A program made the position numbers and the translations under genes. DNA of 64,000 bases from positions 1 to 64,000 of the forward strand of contig NZ_JACDRR010000011.1 of assembly GCF_013449375.1 (NCBI RefSeq), written 5' to 3'. Source of the stretch: Pectobacterium sp. CFBP8739. Its GTDB lineage: Bacteria; Pseudomonadota; Gammaproteobacteria; Enterobacterales; Enterobacteriaceae. Below the pieces are notes generated by a model, which saw only the letters and a list, made by a program, of their open reading frames with translations, did no database searches and had not been told where the DNA came from. Below, in pieces: positions 44,607 through 53,889 of this stretch. Numbering within the stretch: the first letter of the stretch is position 1; each line of letters opens with the position of its first letter.

Positions 44607-46625
44607 GTGAGCATGGACATGAGTGCTTTCTATCAAACGTTCTTTGATGAAGCAGATGAATTACTGGCAGATATGGAACAACATTTATTATTGTTGGATC
44701 CGTCAGAGCCTGATACCGAGCAATTGAATGCGATTTTCCGAGCAGCTCACTCCATCAAAGGGGGCGCAGGCACGTTCGGTTTTAAAGTATTGCAGGAAAC
44801 TACACACATTTTAGAAAACCTACTCGATGGGGCAAGACGCGGAGAAATGCGTCTTAGCACTGATATCATCAACCTGTTTCTGGAAACAAAAGACATTATG
44901 CAGGATCAGTTGGACGCTTATAAAACCGCGCAGGAACCCAATGCTGAAAGCTTTGAGTATATCTGTCAGGCCCTGCGCCAGCTCGCTCTGGAATCTAAAG
45001 CTGATGGTGATGTTGCCCAGGCTGAGGCACCAGTTGCAACACAGAACACAGCCAGCTCAGCTTCTAGCGCTGCAGGTAAAGGTGAAATGCGTATTGCATT
45101 AACCGGCCTGAAATCTCAAGAAATACCTCAGATGTTGGAAGAGCTTGGTAATCTGGGGACCGTTAAAGATCCTCACCAGACTGATACTAGCGTAGAAGTG
45201 ACACTGGTTACGTCTGAAAGTGAAGACGATATTAGTGCTGTTCTGTGTTTTGTTCTTGAACCTGAGCAAATTAGCTTTAAATCTACCGTGGCCAGCCAAC
45301 CTGTTGTTGCTGAAGTTGTGGAGACACTGGCGGTAGTCGAAGCACCGGCACCGGCACCGGCACCGGTAGCGACAGTTGCGCCAGCTGCTGCAAAACCGCA
45401 AGCTGCACCGGAAAATGGAAAAAATAAAGCAAAAACCGGTGATACCAGTATTCGTGTAGCGGTTGAGAAGGTTGACCAGCTTATCAACCTCGTCGGTGAG
45501 TTGGTGATTACGCAATCTATGTTGGCACAGCGCTCAAGCGAACTCGACCCTGTTGCACATGGCGACCTGCTCAACAGTATGGGGCAGTTGGAACGCAATG
45601 CCCGTGATCTGCAAGAATCGGTCATGTCCATTCGTATGATGCCGATGGAATATGTATTTAGCCGTTTCCCTCGTTTGGTTCGTGACTTGGCGGCGAAGTT
45701 GGATAAGCAGGTCGAGCTAACGCTGATGGGGAGTTCGACTGAATTGGATAAGAGCTTGATCGAACGTATTATCGACCCCCTGACACACTTGGTGCGTAAC
45801 AGCCTCGATCACGGTATCGAATCTCCAGATAAACGCGTTGCTGCAGGTAAATCTGCGGTGGGTAACCTGACTCTGTCTGCGGAACATCAGGGCGGTAACA
45901 TCTGTATTGAAGTTATCGATGATGGCGCAGGGCTCAACCGTGAAAGAATTCTGGCTAAGGCTCTGTCTCAAGGGCTGGCTGTGAGCGACACAATGTCTGA
46001 TGAAGAAGTGGGCATGTTGATCTTTGCCCCAGGCTTCTCCACCGCAGAAAAGGTTACAGACGTGTCTGGCCGCGGTGTCGGCATGGACGTGGTTAAGCGG
46101 AATATCCAGGAAATGGGTGGGCATGTCGAAATCCACTTTCAGGCTGGAAAAGGCACAACTATCAGAATTTTGTTACCATTAACGTTAGCCATCCTCGATG
46201 GTATGTCCGTTAAAGTTAACAACGAAGTCTTTATTCTCCCGCTTAATGCTGTGATGGAATCCCTGCAGCCTCAGTCGGAAGACCTGTACCCATTAGCCGG
46301 CGGCGAGCGTGTACTGCAAGTTCGTGGTGAATATTTACCTCTCGTTGAGCTATTCCATATTTTTGATGTGGATGGCGCTAAAACGGATGCGACTCAGGGT
46401 ATAGTTGTGATTCTGCAGAGTGCGGGACGACGTTATGCCTTGTTGGTCGATCAGTTGATTGGGCAACATCAGGTCGTCGTTAAAAATCTGGAAAGTAATT
46501 ATCGCAAGGTACCAGGCGTTTCAGCCGCTACCATTCTTGGTGATGGCAGCGTTGCGCTGATTGTGGATGTTTCAGCGTTACAAGCGCTTAATCGTGAAAA
46601 GCGTGTGGTTGAAACTGCTGCTTAA
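44607..46625 (+). CDS. cheA: Chemotaxis histidine kinase CheA
   Basis: 672 residues in five domains. P1 carries the phospho-accepting His in RAAHSIKGGAGTFGF (near residue 48). P2 (about 155-225) binds CheY/CheB. P3 is for dimerisation, P4 is the HATPase (N box NSLDHGIE, G boxes DDGAGL and GRGVGMDVV), and P5 is CheW-like. A Pro/Ala-rich linker (about 250-280) between P2 and P3 contains a run of Ala-Pro encoded by four tandem GCACCG units (45342-45365). It starts with GTG, as in E. coli, and is followed by cheW. Confidence 0.97.
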   Translation: MSMDMSAFYQTFFDEADELLADMEQHLLLLDPSEPDTEQLNAIFRAAHSIKGGAGTFGFKVLQETTHILENLLDGARRGEMRLSTDIINLFLETKDIMQDQLDAYKTAQEPNAESFEYICQALRQLALESKADGDVAQAEAPVATQNTASSASSAAGKGEMRIALTGLKSQEIPQMLEELGNLGTVKDPHQTDTSVEVTLVTSESEDDISAVLCFVLEPEQISFKSTVASQPVVAEVVETLAVVEAPAPAPAPVATVAPAAAKPQAAPENGKNKAKTGDTSIRVAVEKVDQLINLVGELVITQSMLAQRSSELDPVAHGDLLNSMGQLERNARDLQESVMSIRMMPMEYVFSRFPRLVRDLAAKLDKQVELTLMGSSTELDKSLIERIIDPLTHLVRNSLDHGIESPDKRVAAGKSAVGNLTLSAEHQGGNICIEVIDDGAGLNRERILAKALSQGLAVSDTMSDEEVGMLIFAPGFSTAEKVTDVSGRGVGMDVVKRNIQEMGGHVEIHFQAGKGTTIRILLPLTLAILDGMSVKVNNEVFILPLNAVMESLQPQSEDLYPLAGGERVLQVRGEYLPLVELFHIFDVDGAKTDATQGIVVILQSAGRRYALLVDQLIGQHQVVVKNLESNYRKVPGVSAATILGDGSVALIVDVSALQALNREKRVVETAA

Positions 46626-46656
46626 TAAAACAGATCATTAATAAAGGGTGGAAAAC

Positions 46657-47154
46657 ATGACTGGACTTGCAAGCGTCACGAAATTAACTGGCGAAACAGT
46701 AGGACAGGAATTCCTGATTTTTACGCTGGGTGACGAAGAGTACGGCGTTGATATTTTAAAAGTACAAGAAATTCGCGGTTATGACCAGGTAACACGTATT
46801 GCTAACACACCTTCCTTCATCAAGGGTGTTACCAACTTACGCGGCGTCATTGTACCGATTGTTGACTTGCGTATTAAGTTCGCTAAGCAGGATGTTGAAT
46901 ACGATGACAACACAGTTGTTATTGTTCTGAATCTTGGTCAGCGTGTTGTTGGTATTGTCGTTGATGGTGTGTCGGATGTGTTGTCATTGACCGCAGACCA
47001 AATTCGCCCTGCACCGGAGTTTGCCGTAACCCTGTCAACGGAGTACCTGACTGGCTTGGGTTCTTTGGGCGAGAGAATGCTGATTTTGGTTGATATCGAA
47101 AAACTGTTGAGCAGCGAAGAAATGGCGCTGGTTGATAGCGTATTGAGAACCTAA
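46657..47154 (+). CDS. cheW: Chemotaxis coupling protein CheW
   Basis: 165 residues, almost the E. coli length and pattern ([38 protein letters not shown]). It links CheA to receptors in the polar arrays. The ATG at 46657 is preferred to an in-frame GTG at 46648; AAAGGGTGG lies upstream. A hairpin (47169-47188) follows the stop. Confidence 0.97.
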   Translation: MTGLASVTKLTGETVGQEFLIFTLGDEEYGVDILKVQEIRGYDQVTRIANTPSFIKGVTNLRGVIVPIVDLRIKFAKQDVEYDDNTVVIVLNLGQRVVGIVVDGVSDVLSLTADQIRPAPEFAVTLSTEYLTGLGSLGERMLILVDIEKLLSSEEMALVDSVLRT

Positions 47155-47168
47155 TCCATCGGCCTTCT

Positions 47169-47188
47169 GGGGCTACGAAAGTAGCCCC
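47169..47188. other. Hairpin with GAAA loop after cheW
   Basis: GGGGCTAC pairs with GTAGCCCC around a GAAA tetraloop. No T-run follows, so it is not a standard terminator. It may act as an attenuator or RNA-stability element at the end of the motA-cheW part of the operon, just before the separate promoter of the receptor gene. Confidence 0.6.
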
Positions 47189-47230
47189 GAAAACCTTCCT
47201 TAGTCGTATCCTTGTCAGTTCAGAAATTCG

Positions 47231-47257
47231 TAAAGATATCCAGAATAGTGCCGATAT
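47231..47257 (+). promoter_or_regulatory. Sigma-28 promoter of the Tsr-like receptor gene
   Basis: TAAAGATA (47231-47238), 11 bp, GCCGATAT (47250-47257): 6 and 7 of 8 matches to the sigma-28 consensus with exact spacing. Predicted transcription would start about 25 bases before the ATG at 47290, which argues against the longer in-frame start at 47212. Confidence 0.8.
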
Positions 47258-47289
47258 TATCGGTGGTAGATCTACTCAAAAGGCGTTAT

Positions 47290-48975
47290 ATGTTTAACCG
47301 TATAAAAGTTGTCACAGGTTTGATGCTTGTACTGGTGTTGTTTGGGGCTCTTCAGCTTATTTCTGGTGGTTTATTCTTCAGTGCATTAAAAAATGATAAG
47401 GATATCTTCAGTTCAACGCAGGTGATTAACCAGAAACGTTCCGAACTTGATTCCGCATGGTCATATTTATTACAAACCCGTAATACACTTAATCGTGCGG
47501 GAACGCGTTTCGCACTCGATGTAAACGGTACGGGAGCGGGTGTCGGTGGAAAAGAGCTTTTGGTTTCAGCCCAAAAACAACTGTCTGTAGCAAACGACTT
47601 TTTCTCCCGTTATGAAAAAGTTCCGCAAGATGCTCGTCAGGACGAAAGTATCGCTAGGGGCGTAAAAGAGAATTATGTGGCTCTGAATGGCGCGTTGACC
47701 GAATTAATTCAGTTTTTGAATGCAGGTGAATTTAAAAAATTTATTGAGCAGCCGACACAAAGTTTTCAGGACAAATTTGAAAAAGCGTATTACGCCTATA
47801 AAACTGAAAGCGATAGACTTTATCAAGCTGGTATAGCGAAAAATGACGCCGCTTACGACTCAGCGCTTTGGATCCTTGGTTTCATTGTCATACTGGTTTT
47901 TGCGCTAGCGCTGATTTCCTGGATTAGTATTCAACAACTATTAATCAAGCCGCTGAATAATATTGTTGAACACATTCGTCATATTGCGAAAGGTGATTTG
48001 ACAAAAACGACTAATTTTCACAGCAGTAATGAAATGGGGATTCTGGCTGACAGTATTCGCCATATGCAAAGTGAGTTTGTTTCAACGGTTAGTGCTGTTC
48101 GACAAGGTGCCGATGCGATTTATACTGGCGCAACGGAGATTAGTGCCGGAAATAACGATCTTTCTTCACGTACTGAGCAGCAGGCTGCTTCGCTAGAAGA
48201 AACGGCAGCGAGTATGGAACAGTTGACCGCAACCGTTAAACAGAATGCGGAAAATGCTCGTCAAGCTAGCCAGTTGGCGCTGAGTGCGTCAGAGACGGCA
48301 CAGAAGGGCGGCAAGGTCGTCGATAATGTTGTCAAAACCATGCACAATATCGCTGGAAGTTCGCAAAAAATTGCCGATATTACTAGTGTGATTGATGGTA
48401 TTGCTTTCCAAACCAACATTCTTGCACTGAATGCGGCGGTTGAGGCAGCCAGAGCAGGGGAGCAAGGGCGTGGGTTTGCGGTTGTTGCAGGCGAAGTACG
48501 TAGTTTGGCACAGCGTAGTGCTCAGGCTGCGAAAGAAATTAAAAGTCTAATTGAAGATTCTGTCAGCCGGGTTGATGAAGGTTCTGTATTGGTTGAGAGT
48601 GCCGGCGAGACGATGGACGAAATTGTCAGTGCTGTCACTCGTGTAACAGATATCATGGGCGAAATTGCCTCAGCCTCAGATGAGCAAAGTAAAGGTATCG
48701 ATCAGGTTGGTCAGGCTGTGACTGAAATGGATCGCGTAACGCAACAAAATGCCTCTTTGGTCGAAGAGTCTGCTGCCGCAGCGGTTGCTCTGGAAGAACA
48801 GGTGAAAGTGCTGAATCAGGCTGTTGCTGTATTCCGTCTGTCTGACGATGCGGGTTCTTTTAGAAGAACGGCGCCAGTAACGACGGGCCAAAAAACTGTA
48901 TTGCTGGCGCCATCAGCAAATGGCGGTAAGAAAGCTAAAGAAGGTTCACCCAATGATAATTGGGAAACGTTCTGA
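47290..48975 (+). CDS. Tsr-like methyl-accepting chemotaxis protein
   Basis: 561-residue receptor between cheW and cheR, where E. coli has tar and tap. It starts [18 protein letters not shown] like Tsr, has a periplasmic sensor with [12 protein letters not shown] and [10 protein letters not shown] (the parts that hold the serine-binding Arg and Thr in Tsr), then TM2 (about 195-215), HAMP, and the signalling hairpin. It ends in the NWETF docking pentapeptide. Serine sensing is inferred from these motifs. A sigma-28 promoter lies 33 bp upstream. Confidence 0.92.
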   Translation: MFNRIKVVTGLMLVLVLFGALQLISGGLFFSALKNDKDIFSSTQVINQKRSELDSAWSYLLQTRNTLNRAGTRFALDVNGTGAGVGGKELLVSAQKQLSVANDFFSRYEKVPQDARQDESIARGVKENYVALNGALTELIQFLNAGEFKKFIEQPTQSFQDKFEKAYYAYKTESDRLYQAGIAKNDAAYDSALWILGFIVILVFALALISWISIQQLLIKPLNNIVEHIRHIAKGDLTKTTNFHSSNEMGILADSIRHMQSEFVSTVSAVRQGADAIYTGATEISAGNNDLSSRTEQQAASLEETAASMEQLTATVKQNAENARQASQLALSASETAQKGGKVVDNVVKTMHNIAGSSQKIADITSVIDGIAFQTNILALNAAVEAARAGEQGRGFAVVAGEVRSLAQRSAQAAKEIKSLIEDSVSRVDEGSVLVESAGETMDEIVSAVTRVTDIMGEIASASDEQSKGIDQVGQAVTEMDRVTQQNASLVEESAAAAVALEEQVKVLNQAVAVFRLSDDAGSFRRTAPVTTGQKTVLLAPSANGGKKAKEGSPNDNWETF

Positions 48976-49489
48976 TAAAAACCGTCGTATAGGCTATAAA
49001 TAACCAAGCTGTTGGACGCGTTATCGAGCCAATCCCCAGTCGCTTATGTATAAGGTGGCTGGGTGATTGTTTACTCGCCATAATTTAGAAAATGAACATG
49101 CAAGTAATTTGTCACTGTGTGCTTGGGGTTTATAAGCGAGATAGCACTTGGTGCTTTGAAGCAGAGTAATTCATGGTATTGTGCAATCTTTAACTTATGT
49201 TATGGATAGGATGGGGTGAGACTGGCTGCGGTATTAAGGCCAAAGAATAAAGCAGGTAGCACGGCTGTGATGAGAGGGAAGTGCCACCCAACAGCATGTG
49301 GCTTTGGTAGAACGAACACGCTAACTTGCTCTGTTTGCAGAACTTGTAAAGTGTATTACCAATACAGTGTCAGTTTTAATCGCAATGCGATGAGCAATTG
49401 ACGAATGACAATAAAACCCTGCGTTAACTGTAGAGGAAAGTTCAGATTGAAAAAAACCATAGCAAAAAACACTATTCGAGCGGTTTGAT
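48976..49489. other. Intergenic region between the receptor gene and cheR
   Basis: 514 bp. A hairpin-forming segment at 49035-49063 (CCCAG and CTTAT pairing with ATAAG and CTGGG) followed by TGATTGTTT may end or weaken transcription after the receptor gene. The rest is AT-rich with no recognised gene. An open frame at 49216-49401 starts with GTG and has no family likeness. No clear sigma-28 promoter for cheR is visible, so cheR may depend on read-through. Confidence 0.5.
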
Positions 49490-50362
49490 ATGAAAAGTAC
49501 ATCGTCGCAAAATCGCCCTGAATCTGCCTCTATTCTGACGCAGATGGTTGATCGGTTGCCGTTGTCGGACACGCATTTCCGACGAATCAGCCAATTAATA
49601 TATCAGCGTGCTGGCATTGTCCTGGCCGATCACAAACGTGAAATGGTTTATAACCGCTTGGTTAGGCGTCTCCGTTTGCTTGGAATCAATGATTTCGGTC
49701 AGTACTTAGCATTATTAGAGTCAGATCCTAACAGTGCAGAATGGCAAGCCTTTGTTAATGCGTTAACCACTAACCTGACGGCGTTTTTCCGTGAAGCGCA
49801 TCATTTTCCTATATTGGCCGAGCATGTCAGAAAACGTCCAAATGGCTACACCATCTGGAGTACGGCGGCTTCTACAGGGGAAGAGCCTTATTCGTTGGCA
49901 ATGACACTCGCTGAGGTTTTAGGTAATAAGGCGAGTGGGTGTCAGGTATGGGCCAGTGATATTGATACTCAGGTGTTAGAAAAGGCAACGGCTGGCATCT
50001 ATAGGCAAGAAGAATTGCGCTCTCTTTCTCCACAACAACTACAGCGGTTTTTTTTGCGCGGCACCGGACCACATAGCGGTTTGGTTCGTGTACGTCCTGA
50101 GCTTGCATCAATGGTGCATTTCCAACAACTCAATCTGCTCGCACCCGATTGGTCCGTTCCTGCACCATTCGATGCTATTTTTTGTCGTAATATAATGATT
50201 TACTTCGATAAAGAAACTCAAGAGCGTATTCTCCGTCGATTCGTCCCGATGCTTAAACCGGGGGGGTTGTTATTTGCAGGGCATTCAGAGAATTTCAGCC
50301 AGATCAGTCGCGAATTCTATTTGCGTGGGCAAACTGTATATGGGCTGGCTAAGGAAAGATAA
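49490..50362 (+). CDS. cheR: Chemotaxis methyltransferase CheR
   Basis: 290 residues, close to the E. coli length and pattern. The N-terminal helical domain ([18 protein letters not shown]) is followed by the SAM-binding fold with [11 protein letters not shown] and CRNIMIYFD. It methylates glutamates of receptors, docking on their NWETF ends. The stop overlaps the cheB start (TAATG). Confidence 0.97.
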   Translation: MKSTSSQNRPESASILTQMVDRLPLSDTHFRRISQLIYQRAGIVLADHKREMVYNRLVRRLRLLGINDFGQYLALLESDPNSAEWQAFVNALTTNLTAFFREAHHFPILAEHVRKRPNGYTIWSTAASTGEEPYSLAMTLAEVLGNKASGCQVWASDIDTQVLEKATAGIYRQEELRSLSPQQLQRFFLRGTGPHSGLVRVRPELASMVHFQQLNLLAPDWSVPAPFDAIFCRNIMIYFDKETQERILRRFVPMLKPGGLLFAGHSENFSQISREFYLRGQTVYGLAKER

Positions 50363-51414
50363 TGAGCAAAATAAGAGTATTATGCGTTGATGATTCTGCC
50401 CTCATGCGCCAGATCATGACTGAAATAATTAATAGCCATTCCGATATGGAGGTTGTCGCGACTGCGCCAGATCCATTAGTTGCTCGTGATTTGATTAAAA
50501 AATTCAATCCTCAGGTATTAACGTTGGATGTTGAAATGCCACGTATGGATGGGTTGGATTTTCTTGAGAAGCTTATGCGTTTGCGCCCGATGCCGGTTGT
50601 CATGGTGTCATCCCTGACGGGAAAAGGGTCGGAAATTACGCTTCGTGCTCTGGAGCTTGGTGCGATTGATTTTGTCACTAAACCTCAGTTAGGTATTCGT
50701 GAGGGGATGCTGGCGTATAGCGAGCTGATTGCGGAAAAAATTCGCATGGCAGCGAAGGCGCGTTTGCCGCAACGTAGTACTGCAGCGGAGCCGACAAAAA
50801 TTATTCAGCATATGCCACTGCTCAGTAGTGAGAAATTGATCGCGATTGGTGCATCGACGGGGGGAACGGAAGCGATACGGCATGTATTACAGCCTCTGCC
50901 GCCGACAAGCCCTGCATTACTGATTACACAGCATATGCCGCCAGGTTTTACGAAATCTTTCGCCGAGCGGTTGAACAAGCTGTGTCAGATTACGGTGAAA
51001 GAAGCAGAAGACGGGGAACGTGTTCTTCCTGGTCATGCTTACATTGCGCCGGGCGCTCGCCATCTTGAATTGGCGCGTAGCGGAGCAAACTATCAGGTAC
51101 GTTTAAATGATGGACCTCCCGTTAATCGGCATCGTCCATCAGTAGATGTGTTATTCCGTTCGGTTGCACAATACGCTGGGCGAAATGCCGTAGGGGTCAT
51201 CCTTACTGGAATGGGTAATGATGGGGCGGCCGGCATGCTGGAACTCCATCAGGCTGGTGCTTATACTCTGGCCCAAAATGAAGCAAGTTGTGTGGTTTTC
51301 GGGATGCCACGTGAAGCGATTGCTATGGGTGGCGTTGATGAAGTGGTGGATTTGCACCAGGTGAGCCAGCGCATGTTGGCACAAATCTCTGCCGGACAGG
51401 CATTACGTATATAA
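50362..51414 (+). CDS. cheB: Chemotaxis methylesterase/deamidase CheB
   Basis: 350 residues: an N-terminal receiver (acidic pair in VDDSALM, phospho-acceptor Asp in [12 protein letters not shown], Lys in TKP) and a C-terminal esterase domain with the Ser-His-Asp residues in [14 protein letters not shown] and MGNDGAAG. It opposes CheR in receptor adaptation. Translation is coupled to cheR. Confidence 0.97.
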   Translation: MSKIRVLCVDDSALMRQIMTEIINSHSDMEVVATAPDPLVARDLIKKFNPQVLTLDVEMPRMDGLDFLEKLMRLRPMPVVMVSSLTGKGSEITLRALELGAIDFVTKPQLGIREGMLAYSELIAEKIRMAAKARLPQRSTAAEPTKIIQHMPLLSSEKLIAIGASTGGTEAIRHVLQPLPPTSPALLITQHMPPGFTKSFAERLNKLCQITVKEAEDGERVLPGHAYIAPGARHLELARSGANYQVRLNDGPPVNRHRPSVDVLFRSVAQYAGRNAVGVILTGMGNDGAAGMLELHQAGAYTLAQNEASCVVFGMPREAIAMGGVDEVVDLHQVSQRMLAQISAGQALRI

Positions 51415-51428
51415 GCAGCTCTCGGTGA

Positions 51429-51842
<414 letters not shown>

Positions 51843-51851
51843 GGGGATCTT

Positions 51852-52496
51852 ATGACGCCACATATGCCGTCCGTGAACGATACAGCTTCAGCAACCGAGA
51901 TCATTTCGCGTATTGGCCAATTGACTCGTATGCTGCGCGACAGCTTGAAAGAGTTGGGTCTGGATAATGCGATAGCGGAAGCTGCAGAGGCTATTCCTGA
52001 TGCCCGCGATCGTCTTGACTATGTTGTCCAGATGACTGCGCAAGCGGCAGAGCGCGCGCTTAGCTGCGTAGAGGCTGCACAGCCACGTCAAAACCAACTA
52101 GAAGCTGATGCTAAGTCTCTGAAGGCTCGTTGGGATGAATGGTTCGAGAATCCAATCGAGCTGGCTGATGCGCGTGAGTTAGTGACGGATACGCGTAGCT
52201 ATCTTGAAGATGTACCACAGCATACCTCATTTACCAACGCCCAGCTGTTGGAAATTATGATGGCGCAGGATTTCCAGGACCTTACCGGTCAGGTTATCAA
52301 GCGTATGATGGATGTTGTCCAAGAGATTGAAAAACAATTGCTGATGGTGTTGCTGGAAAACATCCCAGAAAAACCAGACGCGCCTAAGCGTGTAAATGAT
52401 GGTCTGCTGAACGGGCCACAGTTGGATAAAGGTGCAGCAGGTATCGTCGCCAATCAGGATCAGGTTGATGACCTTCTGGATAGCCTTGGGTTCTAA
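51852..52496 (+). CDS. cheZ: CheY-P phosphatase CheZ
   Basis: 214 residues, the family length. The long helical hairpin holds the catalytic Asp and Gln of [16 protein letters not shown] (near residue 140). The C-terminal peptide [14 protein letters not shown] is the amphipathic CheY-docking helix. It is last in the che operon and is followed by a terminator. Confidence 0.97.
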   Translation: MTPHMPSVNDTASATEIISRIGQLTRMLRDSLKELGLDNAIAEAAEAIPDARDRLDYVVQMTAQAAERALSCVEAAQPRQNQLEADAKSLKARWDEWFENPIELADARELVTDTRSYLEDVPQHTSFTNAQLLEIMMAQDFQDLTGQVIKRMMDVVQEIEKQLLMVLLENIPEKPDAPKRVNDGLLNGPQLDKGAAGIVANQDQVDDLLDSLGF

Positions 52497-52512
52497 TGCA
52501 TTTTGCTTCAGG

Positions 52513-52534
52513 AAAGGGAGTGATTCCCTTTTTT
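52513..52534 (+). terminator. Rho-independent terminator after cheZ
   Basis: AAAGGGA (52513-52519) pairs with TCCCTTT (52525-52531) around a GTGAT loop and runs into further T. It lies 17 bp beyond the cheZ stop and separates the che genes from flhBAE. Confidence 0.75.
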
Positions 52535-52560
52535 GAAAAAATGATGGACACCATCGCCCA

Positions 52561-52593
52561 GTTATTTATGGCCAGTCTATGGCCATAAATAGC
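52561..52593. promoter_or_regulatory. Candidate FlhD4C2 site upstream of flhB
   Basis: GTTATTTATGGCCA (52561-52574) and TGGCCATAAATAGC (52580-52593) form a 14-bp inverted repeat with one mismatch and a 5-bp spacer. The CATAAATARC cores resemble FlhD4C2 half sites. It lies about 145 bp before flhB, a class 2 gene in E. coli. The spacing between halves differs from the published consensus, so assignment is tentative. Confidence 0.55.
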
Positions 52594-52737
52594 TAAATCC
52601 GATTTTTCCCGCCTTTCACCCTTACTATTCGTTAAAGAAGCGTTGGTTTTTCTCGTTGTTCCAGCCATAAAACTTTTCCGTATTTGTCATGCTAGGCAGC
52701 AAATTCCTATCCCGAAAGTCGTAACAGGAACGCCATA

Positions 52738-53889
52738 GTGGCAGATGATAGCGATCTAGAAAAAACAGAAGCCCCCACTCCCCAAAAGGAGGAAAAGGCG
52801 CGTGAAGAAGGCCAGATACCACGATCGCGAGAGCTGACTTCTGTTCTGATGATGGTCGCCGGATTGGCTATTTTGTGGATAGGCGGCGATGCGATGGCTG
52901 GCCGATTAGCCAGAATTGTCTCACAGTCGTTAAATTTTGATTACGCAACGATTGGTGACGATACGCAAATGCTACGGCATGTTGGCTCATTGCTGCGTCA
53001 GGCTGCATCGGCGTTAATACCTATTATGTTAGGGGCTGTGTTGGTTGCACTGTCTGCTCCTTTGCTGCTTGGTGGGGTATTATTTAGTACCAAATCATTA
53101 AAAGTTGATTTCAAAAAATTAGATCCTATTTCTGGGCTAAAACGGTTGTTTTCTGCCCAGTCACTGGCTGAGCTTTTTAAAGCAATATTAAAATCGGTCA
53201 TGGTCGGTATCATTAGTACGCTGTTTTTGATCCATAACTGGCCAAAAATATTGCATTTAATCTCCGAATCGCCGATTGCGGCGCTAGGTGATGCGTTAGA
53301 ATTGGCCGTAATGTGTGGCTTTCTCATCATTATGGGCCTTATTCCTATGGTCGCTTTTGATGTATTTTGGCAAGTCTGGAGCCACATCAAAAAGTTACGG
53401 ATGAGCAAGCAGGAAATCAGGGACGAGCATAAACAGAGCGAAGGCGATCCTCATGTTAAAGGCCGTATTCGTCAGCAACAAAGGGCGATAGCCCAACGCA
53501 GAATGATGGCTGATGTGCCTAAGGCTGATGTGATAGTCACTAACCCGACGCACTATGCGGTAGCATTACGTTATGATGAGAAAAAAATGAATGCGCCGAA
53601 AGTGTTGGCTAAAGGAGCGGGTGAGATCGCGTTGCGTATTCGTGAGTTGGGGGCTGAGCATCGCGTCCCTATTCTAGAAGCGCCGCCGTTGGCGCGAGCG
53701 CTATTTCGTCATTCAGAGGTCGGAGAGCATATTCCGGCTGCGTTGTATGCTGCTGTTGCAGAAGTCTTAGCTTGGGTTTATCAACTGAAACGCTGGAAGC
53801 GGGAAGGTGGATTAATTCCTAGAAAACCGAAACATTTACCAGTGCCTGATGCGCTGGATTTTGCTAAAGAGAATACTACTGATGGCTAA
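52738..53889 (+). CDS. flhB: Flagellar export switch protein FlhB
   Basis: 383 residues, as in E. coli. Four membrane segments are followed by a cytoplasmic domain with the self-cleaving NPTH motif (VIVTNPTHYAV, near residue 268), which switches export from rod/hook to filament substrates. It starts with GTG after CAGGAA. Its end overlaps flhA by 8 bp (ATGGCTAA). Confidence 0.97.
   Translation: MADDSDLEKTEAPTPQKEEKAREEGQIPRSRELTSVLMMVAGLAILWIGGDAMAGRLARIVSQSLNFDYATIGDDTQMLRHVGSLLRQAASALIPIMLGAVLVALSAPLLLGGVLFSTKSLKVDFKKLDPISGLKRLFSAQSLAELFKAILKSVMVGIISTLFLIHNWPKILHLISESPIAALGDALELAVMCGFLIIMGLIPMVAFDVFWQVWSHIKKLRMSKQEIRDEHKQSEGDPHVKGRIRQQQRAIAQRRMMADVPKADVIVTNPTHYAVALRYDEKKMNAPKVLAKGAGEIALRIRELGAEHRVPILEAPPLARALFRHSEVGEHIPAALYAAVAEVLAWVYQLKRWKREGGLIPRKPKHLPVPDALDFAKENTTDG

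Noticed and set aside
49216-49401. 61-residue open frame between the receptor gene and cheR
   Set aside because: GTG start without a clear ribosome-binding site and no family likeness; more likely leader sequence.
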